The notes under the pieces were generated by a model. That model saw only the letters and a list, made by a program, of their open reading frames with translations. It searched no databases and was not told where the DNA came from. A stretch of DNA of 64,000 nt from Geoanaerobacter sp964528055 (GTDB lineage: Bacteria > Desulfobacterota > Desulfuromonadia > Geobacterales > DSM-12255). A program made the position numbers and the translations under genes. The DNA lies in assembly GCA_964528055.1 (NCBI GenBank), contig CAZGQM010000007.1, positions 163,428 to 227,427 of the forward strand. The letters are read 5' to 3'. Below, piece by piece: positions 28,077-36,248 of the stretch; positions within the stretch are counted from its first letter, which is position 1; each line of letters begins with the position of its first letter.

Positions 28077-29435
28077 ATGAAGATATCTGTGTTCGGCGCC
28101 GGCTATGTGGGACTGGTTGCTGCAGCCTGTTTTGCAGAGAGCGGCAATACCGTCGTTACCGTGGATGTGGATCAGGCGAAGATAGAAGGACTAAAGCAGG
28201 GGATCATCCCGATCTATGAGCCTGGACTCAAGGAACTTGTGCTCCGCAATCAGGCCGAAGGAAGGCTCTCCTTTACTACTGACATAGAGATGGCTGTCAA
28301 GGGATCTCTGATTAATTTCATCGCTGTCGGTACACCTCCGGGCGAAGATGGCTCAGCCGACCTGCAGTATGTGCTTGCAGTGGGTCGGAGTATCGGTCAA
28401 CATATGCAGGGTTTCAAGATCATAGTGGATAAGTCCACGGTGCCGGTCGGTACTGCGGACAAGGTCCGTGCAGCTGTTCAGGAGGAGCTTGACAGTCGAG
28501 GGGCTGCCATTGAGTTTGACGTGGTTTCCAACCCTGAATTCCTCAAGGAGGGAGCGGCGATAGATGACTTCATGAAGCCCGACCGGGTGGTGATAGGGAC
28601 TGACAATGTCCGTACGGCCGAGATCATGAAAGAGCTTTACGAACCGTTCATGCGCAAGCAAAACCGGATGATTGTCATGGATATCCGGAGCGCCGAAATG
28701 ACCAAGTACGCGGCCAATGCCATGCTTGCCACCCGGATTTCATTCATGAATCAGATCGCCAACCTCTGCGAGCTTATGAACGCTGATGTGGCTGCGGTGC
28801 GCGAGGGGATTGGCTCTGATTCCCGAATAGGCTATGATTTTCTTTTTCCTGGTCCGGGTTATGGTGGTTCCTGTTTTCCCAAGGATGTGAAGGCCCTTAT
28901 CCGAACCGCTCAGGAGTGCAACTACAACTTTGTACTTCTCAATGCGGTAGAGGAGGTTAATGAGCGCCAGAAAAAGATTCTCTCGCAGAAGGTTCTTAAT
29001 ATCCTCGGAGATCACTCGTTGGATAAGCCCCTTTCCGGACGGGTTATCGCCTGCTGGGGTCTCTCGTTCAAACCCCGCACCGACGATATGCGGGAGGCAC
29101 CGTCTCTTACTGTTATCGAGGATCTCCTTGCACAAGGGGCAAAGGTGCGGGTTCATGATCCGGAGGCGATGAAGGAAGCAAAGAAGATCTTTGGAGAACG
29201 AATCGAATATAGTGCCAACCAGTATGAGATCCTGTCCGGGGCAGATGCCCTGGTGATAATCACCGACTGGAGTGAGTACCGCAACCCCGATTTCGAAAGG
29301 ATCATGGTTGAACTGAAGGAGCCGCTCGTCATCGACGGTCGGAATCTGTACAAGCCTGACCGGATGTTCACCGCCGGCTTCCGCTATGTGCCGCTGGGTC
29401 GTAACGGCTCCGGCTTAGTCCAGGGAGGGAAATAA
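28077..29435 (+). CDS. ugd: UDP-glucose 6-dehydrogenase
   Basis: 452 residues. Oxidises UDP-glucose to UDP-glucuronate with two NAD+. Dinucleotide-binding FGAGYVGLVAA at the N-terminus, VVSNPEFLKEG, and the catalytic cysteine in GPGYGGSCFPKDVKAL (about residue 265) are present. GGAGGATCAAC precedes the ATG. It is followed 2 bp later by the decarboxylase that uses its product, so the pair supplies UDP-xylose for surface polysaccharide. Confidence 0.95.
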   Translation: MKISVFGAGYVGLVAAACFAESGNTVVTVDVDQAKIEGLKQGIIPIYEPGLKELVLRNQAEGRLSFTTDIEMAVKGSLINFIAVGTPPGEDGSADLQYVLAVGRSIGQHMQGFKIIVDKSTVPVGTADKVRAAVQEELDSRGAAIEFDVVSNPEFLKEGAAIDDFMKPDRVVIGTDNVRTAEIMKELYEPFMRKQNRMIVMDIRSAEMTKYAANAMLATRISFMNQIANLCELMNADVAAVREGIGSDSRIGYDFLFPGPGYGGSCFPKDVKALIRTAQECNYNFVLLNAVEEVNERQKKILSQKVLNILGDHSLDKPLSGRVIACWGLSFKPRTDDMREAPSLTVIEDLLAQGAKVRVHDPEAMKEAKKIFGERIEYSANQYEILSGADALVIITDWSEYRNPDFERIMVELKEPLVIDGRNLYKPDRMFTAGFRYVPLGRNGSGLVQGGK

Positions 29436-29437
29436 GG

Positions 29438-30379
29438 ATGCGAATACTAGTTACCGGTGGTGCCGGATTCATCGGTTCCCATCTCTGCGAGCGTCTGCTC
29501 GGCGAAGGACATGATGTCGTGTGTCTCGACAACTTCTTTACCGGCAGCAAACGGAACATAGAGCATCTTCTGGACAGTCACCGTTTCGAGTTGGTCCGTC
29601 ACGACATTACCCAGCCAATCCTTCTTGAGGTCGACCGGGTCTATAACCTCGCCTGCCCCGCATCTCCGGTTCACTACCAGTACAATCCGGTAAAGACTAT
29701 AAAGACCAACGTAATGGGTACCATTAATATGCTTGGTCTTGCCAAACGGGTTCGTGCACGGATATTGCAGGCGTCGACCTCCGAGGTTTACGGCGATCCC
29801 AAGGTTCATCCCCAGACTGAGGATTACTGGGGAAACGTTAACCCGATCGGTATCCGTAGCTGCTACGATGAAGGGAAAAGAGTGGCGGAGACCCTTATGA
29901 TGGACTACCATCGCCAGAACGGGGTTGATATCCGAATCATCCGTATTTTCAATACATATGGCCCCAGGATGGCCGAGAACGACGGACGTGTTGTCTCCAA
30001 CTTCATCCTTCAGGCGTTGAAGGGCGAAGATATCACGGTGTATGGTAAAGGTGAGCAGACGCGTTCCTTCTGCTACGTTACCGACCTGATTGAAGGTATT
30101 GTGAGCATGATGGAGTGTGAAGGATTCACCGGTCCGGTTAACCTTGGGAATCCCTCCGAGACCTCTATTCTGGAGTTTGCCGAGCGGATAATCGAACTCA
30201 CCGGATCAAGTTCGAAGATCGTATACAAGCCTCTTCCTGCCGACGATCCCCAGCAACGACAGCCGGATATACGTCTCGCTGGAGAGAAGTTAGGCTGGAT
30301 ACCGCGAATTGCTGTTGATGACGGATTGCAGAAGACCATTGATTATTTCGTTTCAACGCTTAAGTCCAGCGTTCGCTGA
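29438..30379 (+). CDS. uxs: UDP-glucuronate decarboxylase (UDP-xylose synthase)
   Basis: 313 residues, extended SDR family. Nucleotide-binding GGAGFIGSHL at the N-terminus, the catalytic serine region in QASTSEVYGDP, and the YxxxK pair in SCYDEGKRVAE. NPIGIRSCYDEGKR and RIFNTYGPRM match UDP-glucuronate decarboxylases rather than 4-epimerases. Converts UDP-glucuronate to UDP-xylose; direct coupling to ugd supports this. The gene symbol is by family. Confidence 0.9.
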   Translation: MRILVTGGAGFIGSHLCERLLGEGHDVVCLDNFFTGSKRNIEHLLDSHRFELVRHDITQPILLEVDRVYNLACPASPVHYQYNPVKTIKTNVMGTINMLGLAKRVRARILQASTSEVYGDPKVHPQTEDYWGNVNPIGIRSCYDEGKRVAETLMMDYHRQNGVDIRIIRIFNTYGPRMAENDGRVVSNFILQALKGEDITVYGKGEQTRSFCYVTDLIEGIVSMMECEGFTGPVNLGNPSETSILEFAERIIELTGSSSKIVYKPLPADDPQQRQPDIRLAGEKLGWIPRIAVDDGLQKTIDYFVSTLKSSVR

Positions 30380-30391
30380 CAAGGAAGTTCC

Positions 30392-30694
30392 ATGCGCAGG
30401 CGGCTCTACCTGATTCCAGCCGCAGTTATCCTCTTTATCCTGTTTTTTACCATCTTTGGTGAACGTGGATTGTTGCGGATTTATGAACTAAACCGTGAAA
30501 AGAGTGAGCTTTCTGTTCGTGGCGAGGCTCTCATCCAGGAGAACGAGCGTCTTAAGCGGGAGATAGAGGCGCTGAAAACCGACCGGCGTTACCTGGAGAG
30601 TATCGCACGCAAAGATTTCGGACTGGTCAGGCCCAATGAGATAGTCTATCAGTTTCCTTCCGCTGCTAAACAAGAGGCTGTTAAAAAGCCGTGA
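30392..30694 (+). CDS. ftsB: Septum-formation initiator, FtsB/DivIC family
   Basis: 100 residues: a membrane helix (about 6-24, LIPAAVILFILFFTIFG), then a coiled coil (about 30-68, LNREKSELSVRGEALIQENE), then the short conserved tail KDFGLVRPNEIVYQF. This is the FtsB/DivIC plan; the protein bridges FtsL and FtsQ in the divisome. Neighbours uxs and argS are not division genes. Confidence 0.88.
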   Translation: MRRRLYLIPAAVILFILFFTIFGERGLLRIYELNREKSELSVRGEALIQENERLKREIEALKTDRRYLESIARKDFGLVRPNEIVYQFPSAAKQEAVKKP

Positions 30695-30912
30695 TGTCTT
30701 AACAGATGTGGATCAACAACCGATTGATTCATGGACATGGCCACCGTTAGCGAGACACAGTTCTGTGCGACATCTGCCTGCGAGAGAACTGTGTAAAAAC
30801 ATTCTGCATATCGGATTCAGGGATCACAGGATTTCTGTCAATACGTATTACTGAAGGACCCTGAGGAACCAAAGGGTGAAGTTGCGGAGAATAAGACCGA
30901 AGGGAAGGGTGC

Positions 30913-32595
30913 ATGAAAAGGAGTATCGTTGAACTGATCCGCTCAGCTCTGACCGATTGTCATGCTGATGGTACCATATCCACTGCAGATGCACCGGTAT
31001 TTGCCGTTGATAAACCGACTCAGGCAGAGCATGGTGATTTTGCCACCAATATTGCAATGCTTCTGGCCAAACCTGAAAAGAAGGCGCCTCGCGCCATAGC
31101 AGAGATCCTTGCGGCGAAGCTTCGCTTGAGTAGTGACCTCATAAGCCGTATCGAGATTGCCGGTCCAGGATTCATTAATTTCTTTATCAGTCGCGGTGCC
31201 TGGCAGCGAAGTCTCCTGGAGATCGAGGTTGCCGGAGAGCTTTACGGACGCTGTAAAGTCGGTCAGGGCAAAAAGGTGCAGGTAGAGTTTGTCAGTGCTA
31301 ACCCGACAGGTCCTCTTCATATAGGTCATGGCCGTGGAGCGGCCTTGGGTGATACGATCTGCCGACTTCTCGAGGCCGCAGGATGGGCCGTGACTCGCGA
31401 GTTTTATTACAATGATGCGGGGCAGCAGATCGCAAATCTTGCACTGTCGGTACAGGCCCGCTGTCTTGGCGTCGAACCGGGCGAACCTGGCTGGCCTATG
31501 GATGGTTACCAGGGTGATTACATTCGGGAGGTTGCATCCGCGTATCTGGAAGGCGCCACAGTTCATGCAGACGACCGTCATGTTACTGCCGTAGCTGATC
31601 CGAATGATCTGGATGCCATCCGAAGCTTTGCGGTCGCGTATCTCCGGAGAGAGCAGGACCAGGATCTCACAGCCTTCGATGTCCACTTCGACGTCTATTC
31701 ACTTGAATCGGACCTCTACGCAGACGGTCGTGTGGATGCCGTTGTTCGGCGACTGCAGGAAAATGGCCATGCCTACGAGCGGGATGGCGCGCTCTGGCTG
31801 CGGACCACCTGTTTCGGAGACGACAAGGACCGTGTCATGCGTAAGGCCGATGGAGGCTATACCTACTTTGTCCCGGACGTTGCCTATCACCTGGGCAAAT
31901 GGGATCGAGGGTATACCCGCGTCATCAATGAGCAGGGGGCAGACCATCACAGCACAATCACCCGAGTGCGTGCAGGACTTCAGGCTCTTGATGCGGGAAT
32001 TCCGCAGGGATGGCCTGAATACGTGCTTCACCAGATGGTGACTGTCATGAGAGGTGGCGAGGAGGTTAAAATCTCCAAACGCGCCGGCAGCTATGTCACC
32101 CTGCGCGAGTTGATTGACGAGGTTGGTCGTGATGCCACCAGATTCTTCTTTGTGATGCGCAGGCCTGATTCACAGCTCGTCTTTGATATAGATCTAGCCA
32201 AGCAGCAGTCCCTTGACAACCCGGTCTATTATGTTCAGTATGCGCATGCCCGTGTTTGCAGCATCTTTGACATGGCCGCACAGAAGGGTATAACCCCTGA
32301 CTTTAAACAGTGTTACCTGGAACGGCTGGATACTGAAGAAGAGTCAGCAATCATACGTACACTTCTCTCCTTTCCCGAAGTGGTGGAAGGGAGTGCTCTT
32401 GCTTTCGAACCTCACCGCATCATCTACTATCTGCAGGAACTTGCTGGGCAGTTTCATAGTTATTATAACCGGAACCGGGTAGTAACCGAAGACCAGGATC
32501 TGACTATCGCACGTCTCTTTCTGCTCAGATGCATTGCACGGACAATAAAGAATGCCCTGAATCTGATGGGTGTTTCAGCACCTGAACGGATGTAA
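30913..32595 (+). CDS. argS: Arginyl-tRNA synthetase
   Basis: 560 residues, class I synthetase. The N-terminal Add-1 domain is followed by NPTGPLHIGHGRGAALGD (HIGH motif, about residue 135). KISKRAG stands in for KMSKS in the usual ArgRS variant form. The C-terminal DALR anticodon-binding domain ends LMGVSAPERM. Start ATG at 30913 follows AAGGGTGC. The 218 bp upstream of it hold no gene I can support. Confidence 0.96.
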   Translation: MKRSIVELIRSALTDCHADGTISTADAPVFAVDKPTQAEHGDFATNIAMLLAKPEKKAPRAIAEILAAKLRLSSDLISRIEIAGPGFINFFISRGAWQRSLLEIEVAGELYGRCKVGQGKKVQVEFVSANPTGPLHIGHGRGAALGDTICRLLEAAGWAVTREFYYNDAGQQIANLALSVQARCLGVEPGEPGWPMDGYQGDYIREVASAYLEGATVHADDRHVTAVADPNDLDAIRSFAVAYLRREQDQDLTAFDVHFDVYSLESDLYADGRVDAVVRRLQENGHAYERDGALWLRTTCFGDDKDRVMRKADGGYTYFVPDVAYHLGKWDRGYTRVINEQGADHHSTITRVRAGLQALDAGIPQGWPEYVLHQMVTVMRGGEEVKISKRAGSYVTLRELIDEVGRDATRFFFVMRRPDSQLVFDIDLAKQQSLDNPVYYVQYAHARVCSIFDMAAQKGITPDFKQCYLERLDTEEESAIIRTLLSFPEVVEGSALAFEPHRIIYYLQELAGQFHSYYNRNRVVTEDQDLTIARLFLLRCIARTIKNALNLMGVSAPERM

Positions 32596-32608
32596 GGCAG
32601 GCATTTTA

Positions 32609-33394
32609 ATGGCAATGGATTATCGCGAAACTCGATTTATGAATAAAAACAAACCGCGTCGGCGGTTTTTTGGGGTTTATGCTCTGGCGATAGCCGTAAC
32701 GGTCATGCTTGTCTATGGCCTTGGTGTTGCCAGCGGCTGGTTTGCCTGCATGTACAAGATCAGAAAGACCTCCACTTCGCAGCAGGTTCCAGTTACGGCT
32801 GCAACCCCCACTCCTCCGAAAACAGGGATGCCGGGGCCTCTTCCCGCAGCACCCCTTAACAAGGGTGGAGAGATTCCTCTCACATTTTACGAAACCCTAC
32901 ACAGTGCTGGGAAGGGTGTTATCGGAAGCGGCATTAATCCAAAACGGCTTGAACAGCAACCGACAGGCGTACCCGTGCAGCCACTCCCTGTTAAGCCTCC
33001 GGCAGTAACACGGCAGTCAGGAGATCCGACACATCCTCAAACGCCACAGCCGAATGTACAGGTCAAATCTCCTCCGCAGGTGACACTCTTACCGGTTCCA
33101 TCAGCTTCTCCTCCGTCGAGGTCTCCTCATGCTCCCGAAAGAGCTGCGGAACCACGGTCACCTGACCGGGACAGACGTTTTACCGTTCAGGTTGCCTCAA
33201 TCAAGGAGAGGGCTGATGCTGATGCGCTCCGCGACAAACTGGCAGCAAAAGGCTTCAACCCTTCAATAGCCGAGGTAAATATTCCAGGTAAAGGATTGGT
33301 GTACAGAGTTCGTGCCGGCCGCAACCTACAGCAGAGCGAGGCTCAGGAGCTGGCAAATCGTCTTGGTTCGGGGTCAATTGTTACACCTGAATAA
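32609..33394 (+). CDS. SPOR-domain membrane protein
   Basis: 261 residues from the ATG at 32609, behind AAGGCAGG. Short basic cytoplasmic segment (KNKPRRRFF), one membrane helix (about 22-40), a long Pro/Gln-rich periplasmic linker, and a C-terminal SPOR domain (about 185-258, FTVQVASIKERADADALRD to the end). SPOR domains bind peptidoglycan stripped of stem peptides at division septa. It is 14 bp after argS and closes the core operon before a strong terminator. Confidence 0.87.
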   Translation: MAMDYRETRFMNKNKPRRRFFGVYALAIAVTVMLVYGLGVASGWFACMYKIRKTSTSQQVPVTAATPTPPKTGMPGPLPAAPLNKGGEIPLTFYETLHSAGKGVIGSGINPKRLEQQPTGVPVQPLPVKPPAVTRQSGDPTHPQTPQPNVQVKSPPQVTLLPVPSASPPSRSPHAPERAAEPRSPDRDRRFTVQVASIKERADADALRDKLAAKGFNPSIAEVNIPGKGLVYRVRAGRNLQQSEAQELANRLGSGSIVTPE

Positions 33395-33447
33395 TTTGGC
33401 AAAATTTCACATTAACGATTTACCGGTATACGCGTTTTCCGCTAGTT

Positions 33448-33478
33448 AACCCCTATCCCTTTCCGGATAGGGGTTTTT
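33448..33478 (+). terminator. Terminator at end of the core block
   Basis: AACCCCTATCC-ctttcc-GGATAGGGGTT stem followed by TTT. Strong intrinsic terminator 54 bp after the SPOR gene. Base composition turns AT-rich right after it. Confidence 0.9.
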
Positions 33479-33517
33479 GCGTAAAAGGTATAAATATGAG
33501 GTGTCTTGACATTTTCA

Positions 33518-33576
33518 GGTATTAATATGAAATAATATATGTTTTATGGTATTATTCTGTAAACAGCGGTATTATT
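33518..33576 (+). promoter_or_regulatory. Direct repeats GGTATTA upstream of the response regulator
   Basis: GGTATTA occurs at 33518, 33548 (GGTATTATT) and 33568 (GGTATTATT). Start-to-start spacings are 30 and 20 bp, multiples of one helical turn, as expected for repeated operator half-sites. A TTGACA lies at 33506. The regulator that would bind is unknown. Confidence 0.4.
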
Positions 33577-33618
33577 TTCAATAATTATATCCGGTTGTCC
33601 ATCACAAGGAAAGCCAGC

Positions 33619-34023
33619 ATGAAGAACGTAAAAATTCTTCTTGTAGAAGATAGCCAAGATGATGTTTTTCTGGTTAAGCGTGCTCTAGCAAAGTTGAATG
33701 TTAGGGACGTTAATGTCGTTTACAATGGTAGAGAGGCCCTAGAATATCTTTTTGGCGATGATGCTATCACACCAGTCACGTCAATAAGAACAATACCAGA
33801 TTTAATCCTGCTAGACCAGAGGATGCCTATAGTTGATGGAGTTCAATTCATGGAATGTGCTCATTCCGCGCTTCATGCCCACAATGTCCCAGTTATAGTA
33901 ATAACATCTTCGACTCTTCAAAATGAAAAAGACCGGTTTTTTGAACTTGGTGTAAAAGATTATATTGGAAAACCCATAAACGTTGAAGGTCTCCGCAGAG
34001 CAATAACTACTGTATTACATTAA
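33619..34023 (+). CDS. Receiver-only response regulator (Rcp-like)
   Basis: 134 residues from the ATG at 33619, behind AAGGAAAG; a TTG upstream gives a less likely longer form. It is a single REC domain: acidic pair in VEDSQDDVF, phospho-acceptor aspartate in LILLDQRMP, threonine in VIVITSS, lysine in YIGKPIN. There is no output domain. REC proteins of this pattern (EDSQDD..ALEYLFG) are partners of phytochrome-like or hybrid histidine kinases. No kinase is nearby. Composition is AT-rich compared with the core upstream. Confidence 0.88.
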   Translation: MKNVKILLVEDSQDDVFLVKRALAKLNVRDVNVVYNGREALEYLFGDDAITPVTSIRTIPDLILLDQRMPIVDGVQFMECAHSALHAHNVPVIVITSSTLQNEKDRFFELGVKDYIGKPINVEGLRRAITTVLH

Positions 34024-34128
34024 TATCTACACAATTACTCTCCTCAGCATTCATTTGAATGACCCATGACAGCACCCAGGTAAATTTATGATTATGAGTT
34101 TCACGTATTCACCACCTAAGGCCAATGA

Positions 34129-34359
34129 ATGTCAGTAGAACGATCTTGCGACCCATTGCATGGGATAACACTGGAGAAGATTTTAAAAGATCTTGTTGAA
34201 CAGTATGGCTGGGATGAACTTGGGAAAAGAATCGATATCAACTGTTTCATCATCAATCCTTCAATTAAATCCAGTTTGAAATTCTTGAGAAGGACACCCT
34301 GGGCTAGGGATAAGGTAGAAGCTCTATATCTTGAAAAGTACTTTGCAACAGATATTTAA
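34129..34359 (+). CDS. VF530 / DUF2132 family small DNA-binding protein
   Basis: 76 residues. The family pattern is clear: DPLHGITLEKILKDLVEQYG, then a W-x-E-LG helix, INCFIINPSIKSSLKFLRRT and PWARDKVEALYL. The founding member VF530 is a small helical domain reported to bind DNA. The role in the cell is unknown. It lies about 115 bp before the tRNA fragment and probably belongs to the chromosome rather than the island. Confidence 0.82.
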   Translation: MSVERSCDPLHGITLEKILKDLVEQYGWDELGKRIDINCFIINPSIKSSLKFLRRTPWARDKVEALYLEKYFATDI

Positions 34360-34429
34360 TAATAGGCACGCATCATTCTAATATCATACGAATTATAAAG
34401 ATAGTGTTCTGGCTGAACAAAAAAACATG

Positions 34430-34458
34430 TTGACTTAGATAATTAGTTTTAGTATAAA
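34430..34458 (+). promoter_or_regulatory. Promoter of the truncated tRNA-fMet
   Basis: TTGACT at 34430-34435 and TATAAA at 34453-34458, 17-bp spacer, 17 bp before the first tRNA base. This looks like an intact stable-RNA promoter. Confidence 0.75.
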
Positions 34459-34475
34459 CAGATTTCTTCAATTGT

Positions 34476-34514
<39 letters not shown>

Positions 34515-34562
34515 GGTCATAAAATCACTCAACTTAATTATCTGCTAAACGCAACATACAAA

Positions 34563-34595
34563 GGCATCTAACATACATTGTTAGGTGCCTTTTTT
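34563..34595 (+). terminator. Terminator downstream of the tRNA fragment
   Basis: GGCATCTAACA-tacat-TGTTAGGTGCC, an 11-bp stem with one G-T pair, followed by six T. With the intact promoter at 34430 it defines a transcript of about 120 nt: tRNA half plus island sequence. Confidence 0.88.
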
Positions 34596-35144
34596 AGTAC
34601 CTGTGTTGCAAGTCCAGTTGCAACAAGTAATCATCCCTACCAGTAATTACCTCCTCCTTAAACTATTCTTAGTAGCAAATCCCCAACTTATCAGTACGAT
34701 TCATCGATCCCCCCATGCCTATTAACTAGTGGTGGCACATCTGAAATTATATGTTCTGTAATATCATTAACTGCATTGCAGTTAGGGATGGTCACAGGGC
34801 TATCCTAATGAAGATTATTGCTACCGCGCTCACATCCGTTCGCTTGCTTCCTCGCTTAGAGCTACAAACGATAAGACCCGTTTGCATCTCTAAGCCGAGG
34901 GTAAATGTTTCTCTCTGGCCTGTAGAATGGGCAGTCAGCAAGAGGAATCGCACCAGTATTTGCAACAAGTTTTACTCTTAATTGCGCAACTAGCTGATAA
35001 TGCACATGTAATAGCTGCGTCCCGTCGGGTAGTTAACCCGAATTGTTTTTGATATATAAAAATTTGATATTTAAGCTTGACAATCAGTGAACAGATAGTT
35101 AAATATGATCACAGTAATACACTGGATACACATAGGAGGTTCAG
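34596..35144. other. Island left end, no gene recognised
   Basis: About 550 bp. An open frame at 34751-34981 translates to a peptide without family features or a Shine-Dalgarno and is not called. No repeats, tRNA 3' half or clear operator were found. AGGAGG at about 35132 belongs to the next gene. Confidence 0.5.
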
Positions 35145-35615
35145 ATGGGACGATACTCTGTATATATACCAGAGAAACAGGAGGAGCTTTTAAAACAGGC
35201 CATGGAGTATGGAGGTGATTCGACATCAGGAGTAATCATTAAAGCTTTAGAGATATATGTCAGTCACATGGAAGACCGGTACAAAGGGATAGAGGAAAAA
35301 ATAATATTGGATGGGACCATAGACCATCGGACTGGTGAAATATTTGGAAGAAAGGTCAAATTTTATGGGAAGGAGCTTGCAAGCATTCGAACTAGAGAAG
35401 TTGGCCCTGAAGCAGTAGAGCACCAGACCCTTTATCTAACCAAGAAGGGTAAGTATATACTAGAAACTACCATTTTCGATAAGTCTGCTGGGGAAGAATC
35501 GACCACTTTTGAAGTGTGCCACTCCTTAGATGATTTGCGACAAAAGGCAAATGCAGATTTATTAGTTAAGGCCGGAAAAACTGCTGGGGAATTCTTGGAG
35601 GAGCTTGATGTTTAG
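35145..35615 (+). CDS. EXLDI-motif family protein
   Basis: 156 residues behind a strong AGGAGG. The first 45 residues (YSVYIPEKQEELLKQAMEYG, SGVIIKALEIYV) look like a ribbon-helix-helix-type N-terminus. The middle is beta-rich (GRKVKFYGKELASIRT, TLYLTKKGKYILETTIFD), and the chain ends EFLEELDV, matching the EXLDI motif family (TIGR04342 as I recall). Function unknown; an autoregulated DNA-binding protein is possible. First intact gene of the island. Confidence 0.6.
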   Translation: MGRYSVYIPEKQEELLKQAMEYGGDSTSGVIIKALEIYVSHMEDRYKGIEEKIILDGTIDHRTGEIFGRKVKFYGKELASIRTREVGPEAVEHQTLYLTKKGKYILETTIFDKSAGEESTTFEVCHSLDDLRQKANADLLVKAGKTAGEFLEELDV

Positions 35616-35666
35616 AGTTCAGAACCAAAAGGAGGTGGTTGAATTGGAGTATCAAGCAAAGAAGAA

Positions 35667-35698
35667 CCCCATAGACTGCTAGGGGCAGTCACATGGGG
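35667..35698 (+). other. Stable two-part RNA hairpin upstream of the 124-aa gene
   Basis: CCCCAT (35667) pairs with ATGGGG (35693), enclosing GACTGC-TAGGG-GCAGTC. No T-tract follows, so it is not a terminator. A second short stem GGGC (35780)/GCCC (35791) places AAGGAG, the ribosome site of the next gene, in its loop. A structured leader is likely. Confidence 0.5.
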
Positions 35699-35801
35699 CA
35701 AGGTCAATGTTACTTGGGTAAGCGGACACTAACCTGTTGCTATTATGGGGTATATCTACCTGTAATGCAATATATAACTGGGCTAAGGAGGCCCTAATTC
35801 G

Positions 35802-36176
35802 ATGAGAAACAACGTACAGCTTTTAAATGCAGCACTTTTACTTGCCCTGGCCGATTCGGAGTTCATGGGTAACAACTCAAAGGTGGACAAGGCTGTTGAT
35901 GCCTTGACCCCTAAAGACGGTCTTACCAGGATCTTTAAGCAGCTCCAAGGTAATGCGAAAAAGGATTTCCTTTTGGGTAAAGACGAAAAAAAGAGTGGTT
36001 ACACTGATGAAAATAAAGCAGCAAAAATTCGGGAGTACGTCGAGCATAAGTTTAATTCCTATATGCTTGACAGTAAAACATCTGATAGGGCTAAGGCCTT
36101 GTTTAATGAAGTTTTCAACCCGCAAATAGTTATTGTTGATGTTGTAGAAACCGGTGAGTTAGAAGTAGCAGCATAA
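35802..36176 (+). CDS. Conserved-looking hypothetical protein, 124 aa
   Basis: Starts ATG 11 nt after AAGGAG. Helical and lysine-rich in the middle (LLGKDEKKSGYTDENKAAKI), acidic at the end (VVETGELEVAA). No motif recognised. It is followed by a strong terminator, then by the polymerase-like gene, so the three short-spaced genes 35145-37802 may work together; that is inference only. Confidence 0.65.
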   Translation: MRNNVQLLNAALLLALADSEFMGNNSKVDKAVDALTPKDGLTRIFKQLQGNAKKDFLLGKDEKKSGYTDENKAAKIREYVEHKFNSYMLDSKTSDRAKALFNEVFNPQIVIVDVVETGELEVAA

Positions 36177-36201
36177 GCTAATTGTGGCTTTACAGAGAAT
36201 T

Positions 36202-36229
36202 GGGGAGCTTAATTGCTCCCCTTTTTGTT
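36202..36229 (+). terminator. Terminator between the 124-aa gene and the polymerase-like gene
   Basis: GGGGAGC-ttaatt-GCTCCCC followed by TTTTTG and more T. Only about 20 bp separate it from the next start codon at 36249, too little for a promoter, so the downstream gene must depend on read-through. Confidence 0.88.
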
Positions 36230-36248
36230 TTTTTAAAGAGGTTACATC

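Noticed and set aside
34751..34981. 76-residue open frame at the island left end
   Set aside because: No ribosome site, no family pattern, odd composition.
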